Of a DNA stretch of 6,120 nucleotides, positions 1 to 6,120 are shown piece after piece. The notes under the pieces are model-generated. The model was not told where the DNA came from. It did not search any database and saw only the letters and a program-made list of their open reading frames with translations. This DNA comes from an uncultured Eubacteriales bacterium (GTDB lineage: Bacteria; Bacillota; Clostridia; UMGS1810). A program made the position numbers and the translations under genes. The stretch is taken from assembly GCA_902493665.1 (NCBI GenBank), contig CABUQL010000085.1, forward strand, positions 1-6,120, written 5' to 3'. Position 1 is the first letter of the stretch. The number at the start of each line of letters is the position of its first letter.

Positions 1-3000
1 CCCAAAGGCTGCTGGGTTACAAGCGAGTACGGACCGGTTGATCTTGCGTGAATCTTATCATCAACAAGGTGATGGAGTTTGAGATAATACATATATCCGA
101 CTGTAACGGGATTATCGAAAGGTTCGCCCGTTCTTCCGTCGTAAAGAACAGTTTTACCTGTTCTGTCGTAGCCTGCCATTTCAAGCGTATCCATAATATC
201 TTTTTCGGTTGCACCGTCAAATACAGGTGTTGAAATTTTCCAGCCGAGTGCTTTTGCCGCATATCCCAAATGCACTTCAAGAACCTGTCCGATGTTCATA
301 CGGGAAGGTACGCCCAAAGGGTTAAGCACAATCTGAAGCGGTGTACCGTCGGGAAGGAACGGCATATCTTCTTCGGGGAGTATTCTCGATACAACACCCT
401 TGTTACCGTGACGTCCTGCCATTTTATCTCCGACAGATATTTTTCTCTTCTGAGCAATATAACATCTTACGAGTTCGTTAACTCCGGGCGGGAGTTCGTC
501 GCCGTTTTCACGTGTAAACACTTTAACGTCAACAATAATTCCTGCTTCTCCGTGAGGAACTCTGAGCGATGTATCTCTTACTTCTCTTGCTTTTTCACCG
601 AAAATTGCACGGAGAAGTCTTTCTTCTGCAGAAAGCTCTGTTTCACCCTTAGGAGTTACTTTACCTACAAGGATATCTCCGCTTCTTACCTCGGCGCCGA
701 TTCTTATAATTCCGCGTTCGTCAAGGTCTTTAAGTGCGTCCTCGCCGACATTGGGAATATCTCTTGTAATTTCTTCCGCACCGAGTTTTGTATCTCTTGC
801 TTCAGATTCGTATTCTTCAATATGAATTGATGTAAATACATCGTCTTTAACGAGTTTTTCATTAATCAAAACAGCATCCTCGTAGTTGTAACCTTCCCAT
901 GTCATAAATCCTATGAGAATGTTTCTTCCGAGAGCTATTTCTCCGTTTGATGTTGAAGGACCGTCGGCAATAATATCGCCTTTTTTAACTTCTTCGCCTT
1001 TTTCAACAATCGGTTTCTGATTAATACATGTGCTCTGGTTTGAACGGATAAATTTTGTAAGAGTATAAGTTCTCTTATTTCCGTCTTTTTCTTTTATAAT
1101 AATGTGTTTTGCGTCAACAAAATCAACAACACCGTCTTCTTTTGCAAGAACAACAACGCCCGAGTCTTTTGCGGCTTTGTATTCCATACCCGTTCCTACT
1201 ATAGGAGATTCGGGGTTTAAGAGCGGCACAGCCTGACGCTGCATGTTAGATCCCATAAGCGCACGAACCGCGTCATCGTTTTCGAGGAACGGAATCATTG
1301 CCGTAGCAACCGATACGAGCTGCTTAGGAGATACGTCCATATAGTCAACGTCGTTTTTCGATATTTCGACAAATTCGTCCTGATGTCTTACGATAACTCT
1401 GTCATTTACAAATTTATTGTCTTTTGTAAGAGGTTCGTTAGCCTGTGCTATTTTATACTGGTCTTCGATATCAGCCGTCATATATTCAATCTGGTCTGTA
1501 ACGATACCTGTTTCTTTGTCAACTTTTCTGTAAGCAGCTTCAATAAATCCGTATTCATTGATTTTTGCATACGTTGAAAGCGAGTTGATAAGTCCGATGT
1601 TAGGACCTTCAGGCGTTTCTATAGGACACATACGTCCGTAATGAGAGTGGTGAACGTCACGCACTTCAAATCCGGCTCTTTCACGGCTTAGTCCTCCGGG
1701 TCCGAGTGCGGAAAGTCTTCTCTTATGAGTAAGCTCTGCAAGCGGGTTGGTCTGATCCATGAACTGTGAAAGCTGTGAACTTCCGAAAAATTCTTTAATT
1801 GCCGACACAACAGGTCTTGCGTTTATAAGGAGCTGCGGTGTAACAGCGTCAAGATCCTGAATTGTCATTCTTTCTTTTACAACTCTTTCAAGTCTTGCAA
1901 GACCGATTCTGAACTGGTTTTGCAAAAGTTCGCCGACTGCACGGATTCTTCTGTTTCCGAGGTGGTCGATGTCGTCTGTTGTTCCCATTGAATAAGAAAG
2001 GTTGTTGTGATAGTTAATGGAAGCCAAAATATCTTCCAAAATTATATGCTTAGGAATAAGGTCGTCTATTCTCTTTTCGATTTCGGCTTTAATTTCTTCT
2101 TCGTCCTCAAAATTTTCCAAAATATCCGTAAGAACATCAAATCTTACTTTTTCGTTAATTTTAAGGTCTGAAATATCAAAATCAACATGGTCGTGAATAT
2201 CAACCATACCGTTTGAGAATACTTTTATTTCTTTGCCTTCAAAGTCAAGATAAACAACGTTTACGCCGAGTTTTTCTATTTCTTTTGCAGCATCGTTTGA
2301 TATAATATCGCCTTTTGATACCAAAACTTCGCCGGTTGTTGCGTCAACAACATCTCTTGCTGCTTTAAAGTTTCTTATTCTTTTTGCAATGGCAAGTTTT
2401 TTGTTGAATTTAAAACGGCCGACTTTTGAAAGGTCATAGCGTTTTGAATCATAAAGAAGCGAATTTAAAAGGCTTGTCGCACTTTCAACCGTGGGGGGCT
2501 CGCCCGGACGGAGTCTTTTATAGATTTCAATAAGAGCTTCTTCCTGGCTTGATGTTGAGTCTTTTTCAAGTGTTGTCAAAAGCTTGAAATCCTCACCGAA
2601 GCATTCGAGAATCTGTGCATTTGTTCCAAGTCCCAGTGCTCTTAAGAAAATTGTAACGGGAAGCTTTCTTGTTCTGTCAATACGAACGCTGAAAACATCG
2701 TTTGAGTCCGTTTCATATTCGAGCCATGCACCTCTGTTAGGAATAACAGTTGCGTTATAAAGCTTTTTACCGAGCTTATCAAACTGCATTGCATAATATA
2801 TTCCGGGAGAACGCACAACCTGGCTTACGATTACTCTTTCCGCACCGTTAATAATGAAAGTACCCTGGTCTGTCATAAGAGGAAATTCGCCCATAAAAAT
2901 TTCCTGTTCTTTAACTTCACCCGTTTCCTTGTTGATAAGGCGAACTTTCATTTTAAGAGGCTTTGAGTATGTAGCGTCGCGCGACTTACATTCCTCAATT

Positions 3001-3227
3001 GAATATTTCGGATTGTCCTCCAAATAATAATCGTTGAACTCCAAAACGAGATTCCCCGAAAAGTCCGTAATCGGAGAAATATCCCTCAGTACCTCATGCA
3101 AACCCTCTTCAATAAACCATTGATAAGAGTTTTTCTGTACCTCGATTAAGTTTGGCATTTCCGCAATATCGCCGATTTTTGAATAGCTCATACGTTCATT
3201 TTTACCAAGCTTGACTGGATGTACCAT
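1..3227 (-). CDS. rpoB: DNA-directed RNA polymerase subunit beta (3' end beyond window)
   Basis: This is the beta subunit of core RNA polymerase, which forms one side of the active-site cleft with beta'. Reading the minus strand from ATG at 3227-3225 gives an open frame of 1075 full codons to the left edge. The family is about 1190-1240 residues in Firmicutes, so roughly 120-165 C-terminal residues are missing. The N-terminus (MVHPVKLGKNERMSYSKIGD) is followed by the protrusion and lobe domains. The rifampicin cluster SSQLSQFMDQTNPLAELTHK has Q485, D491, H501 and S506 in the positions of E. coli Q510, D516, H526 and S531. GDKMAGRHGNKG starts at residue 933, so K935 and K943 match E. coli active-site K1065 and K1073. 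HARSTGPYSLVTQQPLG starts at H1060, matching H1237. A GAGGTGA ribosome site 8 nt upstream supports the start. No large lineage insertion, frameshift or stop is visible. rpoC is expected beyond the left edge. Identification is essentially certain. Confidence 0.98.
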   Translation of the reverse strand, partial: MVHPVKLGKNERMSYSKIGDIAEMPNLIEVQKNSYQWFIEEGLHEVLRDISPITDFSGNLVLEFNDYYLEDNPKYSIEECKSRDATYSKPLKMKVRLINKETGEVKEQEIFMGEFPLMTDQGTFIINGAERVIVSQVVRSPGIYYAMQFDKLGKKLYNATVIPNRGAWLEYETDSNDVFSVRIDRTRKLPVTIFLRALGLGTNAQILECFGEDFKLLTTLEKDSTSSQEEALIEIYKRLRPGEPPTVESATSLLNSLLYDSKRYDLSKVGRFKFNKKLAIAKRIRNFKAARDVVDATTGEVLVSKGDIISNDAAKEIEKLGVNVVYLDFEGKEIKVFSNGMVDIHDHVDFDISDLKINEKVRFDVLTDILENFEDEEEIKAEIEKRIDDLIPKHIILEDILASINYHNNLSYSMGTTDDIDHLGNRRIRAVGELLQNQFRIGLARLERVVKERMTIQDLDAVTPQLLINARPVVSAIKEFFGSSQLSQFMDQTNPLAELTHKRRLSALGPGGLSRERAGFEVRDVHHSHYGRMCPIETPEGPNIGLINSLSTYAKINEYGFIEAAYRKVDKETGIVTDQIEYMTADIEDQYKIAQANEPLTKDNKFVNDRVIVRHQDEFVEISKNDVDYMDVSPKQLVSVATAMIPFLENDDAVRALMGSNMQRQAVPLLNPESPIVGTGMEYKAAKDSGVVVLAKEDGVVDFVDAKHIIIKEKDGNKRTYTLTKFIRSNQSTCINQKPIVEKGEEVKKGDIIADGPSTSNGEIALGRNILIGFMTWEGYNYEDAVLINEKLVKDDVFTSIHIEEYESEARDTKLGAEEITRDIPNVGEDALKDLDERGIIRIGAEVRSGDILVGKVTPKGETELSAEERLLRAIFGEKAREVRDTSLRVPHGEAGIIVDVKVFTRENGDELPPGVNELVRCYIAQKRKISVGDKMAGRHGNKGVVSRILPEEDMPFLPDGTPLQIVLNPLGVPSRMNIGQVLEVHLGYAAKALGWKISTPVFDGATEKDIMDTLEMAGYDRTGKTVLYDGRTGEPFDNPVTVGYMYYLKLHHLVDDKIHARSTGPYSLVTQQPL

Positions 3228-3468
3228 AAAACAAATCACCTCGTTTAAAAATTGTGGGGATTTTCAGCCTAAACCAACTTGAGCTTCTGCAGCACCCTCA
3301 CTTCTAAGTTGATTTCGCGGGCGTAGCCGAAATATGCCAAATTTATACCTTTTTCAAGGCGAGCTCGGATTACTTTCTTTCGGCTAAATAAAAAAGATTA
3401 AACATTAGCATGATATCATAAAAAACCGTTTGCAGATTATATATTAATATAAAGGAAAAAAATATTTA
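3228..3468 (-). promoter_or_regulatory. Long, probably structured rpoB 5' leader
   Basis: No gene of useful length lies between the inferred P2 start (about 3468) and rpoB. The RNA is about 240 nt from P2 or about 367 nt from P1. Two helices can be read directly. Helix A pairs TAGCCGAAA (3386-3378) with TTTCGGCTA (3332-3324), nine perfect pairs around a 45-nt interior that includes a CCTT-GAAA-AAGG hairpin (3348-3359). Helix B pairs AATCAACTT (3314-3306) with AAGTTGGTT (3280-3272), nine pairs with one G-U. GTGAGGG (3301-3295) can instead pair with CCCCAC (3259-3254) around one bulged A. That pairing crosses helix B and is followed by AA and five U residues, giving an attenuator-like outline. 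I do not recognise a known riboswitch or ribosomal-protein leader. The structure is read by eye and its function is inferred. Confidence 0.6.
3236..3242 (-). promoter_or_regulatory. Ribosome binding site of rpoB
   Basis: The minus strand reads GAGGTGA here, with 8 nt between it and the ATG at 3227. This is a strong match to the anti-Shine-Dalgarno sequence at normal spacing. It fixes the start at this ATG rather than at the next in-frame ATG (residue 12), which has no comparable site. Confidence 0.88.
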
Positions 3469-3474
3469 AAGTAT

Positions 3475-3503
3475 ATTTTATTAACAGCCCAAAATAATGT
3501 CAA
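3475..3503 (-). promoter_or_regulatory. rpoB promoter P2 (sigma-A type)
   Basis: On the minus strand a perfect TTGACA (3503-3498) is followed by a 17-bp spacer and TAAAAT (3480-3475), one base off the TATAAT consensus. Transcription should begin near 3468, leaving a leader of about 240 nt before rpoB. It lies about 126 bp downstream of P1, so the two would act in tandem. The match is strong but untested. Confidence 0.72.
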
Positions 3504-3570
3504 ATCAAAAAAACCAAACAAATTCTACCCATATAATGGAAAAATATACAATTTTTGCTCGGTTTTGGGC
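3487..3570. repeat. 8-bp inverted repeat flanking the P1-P2 interval
   Basis: GCCCAAAA (3487-3494) and TTTTGGGC (3563-3570) are perfect inverted copies 68 bp apart. Both lie within RNA made from P1, so they could form a long-range stem in that transcript only; the P2 transcript begins after both. The left arm lies in the P2 spacer. With eight base pairs, chance is possible. The rest of 3504-3600 is AT-rich and shows no gene. Confidence 0.35.
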
Positions 3571-3600
3571 ATAGCTAAACGGATATGATTGCAATTTACA

Positions 3601-3629
3601 ATGATAACACAGCATGTCAAAAATGTCAA
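3601..3629 (-). promoter_or_regulatory. rpoB promoter P1 (sigma-A type, extended -10)
   Basis: The minus strand carries a perfect TTGACA (3629-3624), a 17-bp spacer and TATCAT (3606-3601), preceded by TGT to give an extended -10 element. The start point should be near 3594. Just upstream lies a run of A-tracts (3633-3671), as expected for an UP element or bent promoter DNA. A second TTGACA lies 9 bp further in, inside the spacer (3620-3615). As the strongest promoter pattern in the gap, it is the likely main driver of rpoB. Confidence 0.8.
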
Positions 3630-3632
3630 GTG

Positions 3633-3671
3633 TTTTTTTTATTATTTTTTTCATTTTTTTATTGGTTTTTT
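3633..3671. promoter_or_regulatory. Phased A/T-tracts between divergent promoters
   Basis: Four T-runs on the plus strand (A-runs on the minus strand) lie at 3633-3640, 3645-3651, 3654-3660 and 3666-3671. Their centres are about 11.5, 9 and 11.5 bp apart, averaging close to one helical turn. Such spacing usually produces intrinsic DNA curvature. The block sits directly upstream of the P1 -35 box and could also contact the RNA polymerase alpha C-terminal domain. Its last tracts overlap the -35 region of the opposing promoter. Confidence 0.55.
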
Positions 3672-3690
3672 GTCTTTATTGTGATAGAAT
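3662..3690 (+). promoter_or_regulatory. Promoter of the acyl-CoA ligase gene
   Basis: TTGGTT (3662-3667) is followed by 17 bp and TAGAAT (3685-3690), with TGA immediately before the -10 to form an extended -10 element. Transcription should start near 3697, giving a short leader of about 59 nt to the TTG start. The -35 box is only partly consensus, so the promoter looks weaker than the rpoB promoters it opposes. Confidence 0.65.
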
Positions 3691-3742
3691 AGTTATATAT
3701 GGATTTATTTTGAAATTTTCATTTTAAAACTAAAAGCACGGC

Positions 3743-3749
3743 GGAGGTG
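3743..3749 (+). promoter_or_regulatory. Ribosome binding site deciding a TTG start
   Basis: GGAGGTG is a seven-base match to the anti-Shine-Dalgarno sequence. The longest open frame begins at a GTG (3747-3749) that is itself part of this site, so that codon cannot plausibly be the start. The in-frame TTG at 3756-3758 is 6 nt downstream of the site, which is normal spacing. Confidence 0.8.
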
Positions 3750-3755
3750 CGGATA

Positions 3756-5456
3756 TTGAAAAATTATGCATATTATGATGTTGCCGAAATTACTTCTATT
3801 AAAGATATGATAGAAAAGAGCGTTGAAAAATACGGCAGCAAAACGGCATTTTTAAGAAAACCGGAAAGAGGCAGCGCATACGAAAGCGTTTCGTACATTG
3901 ATTTTTCACGCGATGTTGAGTCGCTGGGAACATCGTTTTTGGATCTTGATTTAAAAAGAGTTGCCGTTATAAGCGAAAACAGATACGAATGGGCGATTTC
4001 ATATCTTGCTGCGGTAAACGGCAAAAGTATGGTTATACCTATCGACAAGGAACTACCCTTTGAGGACTGGAGCAATCTTTTAAAAATTTCAAAAGCCGAT
4101 GCGGTTGTCTATTCCAAAAAGTTTTCCGAAGATATGATTAAAGCAAAGGAAAGCATTGAAGGATTGAACTTCCTTATTAATATGGATATTGACGATGATA
4201 CAGAAAACGAGCTCAGTCTTAAAAAGCTTTTGAAAAACGGTAAAAATGATATTTTAAACGGCGATTCGCGTTTTAAAAACATTGAAATTGATACCGAAGA
4301 AGCAAGAATCCTTCTTTTCACATCGGGCACAACGGCGCTTTCAAAAGGCGTGCTTCACTCGCACAAAACAATTTCGTCAAACCTTATGAATATGTGCCGT
4401 ATGCTTTACATCGACGACAAAGACGTGTTTTTATCGGTTCTTCCGATTCACCACACATACGAATGTACCTGCGGTTTTCTTTGTCCCCTTTACAGAGGCG
4501 CAACGGTTGCATACTGCGAAGGTCTTAAATATATTCAGAAAAATCTTGCGGAATCAAAAGCAACAATTATGCTCGGCGTTCCTGCAATTTTTGAAGCAAT
4601 GTATAAAAGAATATGGGCAGCGGCAAAGAAAAACAATATTGACAAAAAGCTGAAAAAAGCATTGTCGCTTTCAAATACACTCAGAAAAGCACACATTGAT
4701 TTAAGAAAGAAGCTTTTTAAACAGGTTACGGACAATTTCGGCGGAAGCATAAGAATGTTTATAGCCGGTGCGGCAGCGGTAAACCCCGAAGTTTCAAAGG
4801 GATTCAGAGATCTCGGCATCAACTTTTTCCAGGGCTACGGAATAACAGAATGTGCACCGATTGTTGCGCTTAACAGAGATTATTTTTACAAAGACGATTC
4901 GGCAGGCTATCCGTGCGTCGGAATGGACGTTAAAATAATCGACTGCGACGAAAACGGAATCGGAGAAATTATATGCCGCGGACCGAACGTTATGCTCGGT
5001 TATTACGAAGACCAAAAAGCAACCGATGAAGTTCTTAAAAACAATTGGTTTTACACGGGCGACCTTGCATACTTTGACGACGACGGATTTATTCACATAA
5101 CGGGAAGAAAGAAAAACGTTATTATAGCGTCAAACGGGAAAAATGTATTTCCCGAAGAGCTTGAAACGTTTTTAAATGACAATCCTTTTATTGCAGAAAG
5201 TATGGTTTACGGCGGAAAGGCAAATAATGAAACGGTTCTTTGTGCCATAATTGTTCCGAATTATGACTATATAAAAAGCACAAATCCGAATGCTACCGAT
5301 GAAGATGTGAAAAATATGATTGAAGGCGCAGTGAAAGCGCTTAACAAGCGAAATCCGCTTTATAAATATATAAGAAAATTTGAAATCCGCGATACCGAAC
5401 TTGCAAAAACAACAACAAAGAAAATCAAAAGATACATTGAAAAACCGAATAATTAA
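3756..5456 (+). CDS. Long-chain fatty acid-CoA ligase (AMP-forming) family protein
   Basis: This is a complete ANL-superfamily adenylating enzyme of 566 residues from the TTG start. Such enzymes activate a carboxylate with ATP to an acyl-adenylate and transfer it to CoA. In order it shows the phosphate loop TSGTTALSKG (189-198), HHTYE from 232 in the acyl-pocket region, GYGITECAP (360-368; T364 and E365 contact adenylate and magnesium), YTGDL with D436 for ribose binding, the hinge GRKKNV (450-455), and a lysine-rich end TTTKKIKRY (552-560) where the catalytic lysine of the C-terminal domain is expected. Length and motif pattern fit the long-chain acyl-CoA synthetase group (COG1022-like). No signal peptide or membrane segment is seen, so it is likely cytoplasmic, perhaps membrane-associated. 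It is monocistronic, with its own promoter and terminator. Substrate chain length, or acyl-ACP rather than acyl-CoA formation, cannot be told from sequence; the family call is firm. Confidence 0.92.
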   Translation: MKNYAYYDVAEITSIKDMIEKSVEKYGSKTAFLRKPERGSAYESVSYIDFSRDVESLGTSFLDLDLKRVAVISENRYEWAISYLAAVNGKSMVIPIDKELPFEDWSNLLKISKADAVVYSKKFSEDMIKAKESIEGLNFLINMDIDDDTENELSLKKLLKNGKNDILNGDSRFKNIEIDTEEARILLFTSGTTALSKGVLHSHKTISSNLMNMCRMLYIDDKDVFLSVLPIHHTYECTCGFLCPLYRGATVAYCEGLKYIQKNLAESKATIMLGVPAIFEAMYKRIWAAAKKNNIDKKLKKALSLSNTLRKAHIDLRKKLFKQVTDNFGGSIRMFIAGAAAVNPEVSKGFRDLGINFFQGYGITECAPIVALNRDYFYKDDSAGYPCVGMDVKIIDCDENGIGEIICRGPNVMLGYYEDQKATDEVLKNNWFYTGDLAYFDDDGFIHITGRKKNVIIASNGKNVFPEELETFLNDNPFIAESMVYGGKANNETVLCAIIVPNYDYIKSTNPNATDEDVKNMIEGAVKALNKRNPLYKYIRKFEIRDTELAKTTTKKIKRYIEKPNN

Positions 5457-5463
5457 ACATCAT

Positions 5464-5495
5464 AAAAAAAGAACTGCAGATGCAGTTCTTTTTTT
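5464..5495. terminator. Bidirectional rho-independent terminator
   Basis: A perfect 14-bp inverted repeat has arms at 5464-5477 and 5482-5495 around a 4-nt AGAT loop. The core stem is GAACTGC/GCAGTTC, flanked by seven A on the left and seven T on the right. Each strand therefore has a hairpin followed by a U-tract. It starts 7 bp after the ligase stop codon, and on the minus strand lies about 50 bp past the stop of the sugar mutase. One element can end both convergent transcripts. Confidence 0.92.
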
Positions 5496-5546
5496 ATTTT
5501 AAATAATCATTAGTTTTCTTTAATAAAACCTATCAAATTACGATTA

Positions 5547-6120
5547 TTACTTTTCTATCATCGAAACAACGGCATTTTTAAATGCTTCCATTTTTTCGTC
5601 CGCTTCGCTCAGACTGTTTGCGCAAACACCGAAATAAAATTTGATTTTCGGTTCTGTTCCCGAAGGTCTTGCCGCAAACCATGACTTGTCGCTTAAGTAG
5701 AATCTTAAAACGTTTGATGTTGGCAAATCGATTTTATTCACAGCTCCTGTAACAACGTCTTTTTCCTCACCTTTTAAAACATCTAAAACCTTAAGTACTT
5801 TTGCGCCGTTTATTTCCTTAGGCGGATTTTCTCTGATATCCGTCATAATCTGCTTAATTTTTTCGGCACCGTCAAGACCTTTAAGCGTTACTGTGTGAAG
5901 CTTGTCTTTGTAGTAGCCGTATTTTTCGTAGAGTGCCATAAGTCCTTCATAAAGCGTCATACCTTTTTTCTTGTAATCTGCCGCCATCTGTGCAATAAGC
6001 ATTGAAGCAACAACTGCGTCTTTATCTCTTGCATATGTTCCGGCAAGATAACCGTAACTTTCTTCAAAACCGAAAAGATATTCATACTCTTTTGTTTTTG
6101 CAAACTCGGTCATTTTTTCA
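5547..6120 (-). CDS. Phosphoglucomutase/phosphomannomutase, C-terminal part (5' end beyond window)
   Basis: This is an alpha-D-phosphohexomutase, interconverting hexose 6-phosphate and hexose 1-phosphate in the cytoplasm and so supplying sugar nucleotides for cell-envelope and storage glycans. Only the last 190 codons are present, ending at TAA (5549-5547); the family is about 560-580 residues. GFEESYG (6071-6051) is the sugar-binding loop of domain 3, followed by RDKDA typical of the Firmicutes PgcA-like group. RPSGTEPKIKFYF, starting at 5669, is the phosphate-binding loop of domain 4. The phosphoserine and metal-binding loops lie outside the window. The frame continues through the Met at 6113 to the window edge (a Glu and a Lys codon precede it), so that Met is internal. 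The gene runs toward the ligase and shares its terminator. Glucose versus mannose specificity is not resolved, though similarity to PgcA favours phosphoglucomutase. Confidence 0.93.
   Translation of the reverse strand, partial: EKMTEFAKTKEYEYLFGFEESYGYLAGTYARDKDAVVASMLIAQMAADYKKKGMTLYEGLMALYEKYGYYKDKLHTVTLKGLDGAEKIKQIMTDIRENPPKEINGAKVLKVLDVLKGEEKDVVTGAVNKIDLPTSNVLRFYLSDKSWFAARPSGTEPKIKFYFGVCANSLSEADEKMEAFKNAVVSMIEK

Noticed and set aside
270..830. Plus-strand open frame of 186 codons
   Set aside because: It lies wholly inside rpoB on the opposite strand, is rich in Cys/Phe/Ser as antisense shadows are, and has no ribosome site or recognisable motif.
1383..1577. Plus-strand open frame of 64 codons
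   Set aside because: Antisense to the conserved rpoB core region; low-complexity Phe/Cys/Ser composition and no start signals.
3330..3358. TTGAAA-17 bp-TATTTC on the minus strand inside the leader
   Set aside because: The -10 is poor and both boxes fall within helix A of the leader, so a structural role explains the sequence better.
3360..3367. CGAGCTCG palindrome
   Set aside because: Only 8 bp and within the interior of helix A; no spacing or repetition that would support an operator.
3522..3551. Third possible rpoB promoter on the minus strand, TTGTAT-18 bp-TAGAAT
   Set aside because: The -35 box is weak and the spacer is 18 bp; in DNA this AT-rich such a match is expected by chance beside two much better promoters.
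4535..5096. Minus-strand open frames within the ligase gene
   Set aside because: They are shadows of a strongly conserved coding frame on the plus strand and overlap its adenylation motifs; no ribosome sites.
5502..5548. AATAATC/GATTATT inverted repeat beside the mutase stop codon
   Set aside because: Seven AT-rich pairs around a loop of over 30 nt, no U-tract, and the strong terminator at 5464-5495 already serves this end.

Overview
The window looks like chromosomal core-genome DNA from a low-GC Gram-positive bacterium, most likely an uncultured Clostridia-type Firmicute. The reasons are an RpoB that follows the Bacillus/Clostridium pattern closely, GGAGGTG-type ribosome binding sites, strong TTGACA/TATAAT-type promoters with 17-bp spacers, AT-rich intergenic DNA and a compact rho-independent terminator. 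I see no mobile element, CRISPR array, tRNA, rRNA or phage gene.

Layout: (1) 1-3227, minus strand: rpoB, the RNA polymerase beta subunit. It is complete at the N-terminus and runs off the left edge with 1075 residues visible. (2) 3228-3755: a gene-free divergent control region of about 530 bp. It carries two near-consensus promoters firing toward rpoB, a long and apparently structured rpoB leader RNA, a row of A/T-tracts, and one promoter firing the other way. (3) 3756-5456, plus strand: a complete AMP-forming long-chain fatty acid-CoA ligase-type enzyme, probably starting at a TTG codon. (4) 5457-5546: a short convergent spacer with an almost perfect bidirectional terminator. (5) 5547-6120, minus strand: the C-terminal third of a phosphoglucomutase/phosphomannomutase that enters from the right edge.

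The three genes are not an operon: the first two diverge and the last two converge. They serve separate core functions (transcription, acyl-lipid activation, hexose-phosphate interconversion). The most notable point is the gene context of rpoB. Firmicutes normally have rplK-rplA-rplJ-rplL directly upstream of rpoB. Here rpoB is the first gene of its transcription unit, with its own tandem promoters and a leader of roughly 240-370 nt containing several helices, some mutually exclusive. That leader is the best candidate for undescribed regulation in the window. I found no evidence of a new multi-gene system.
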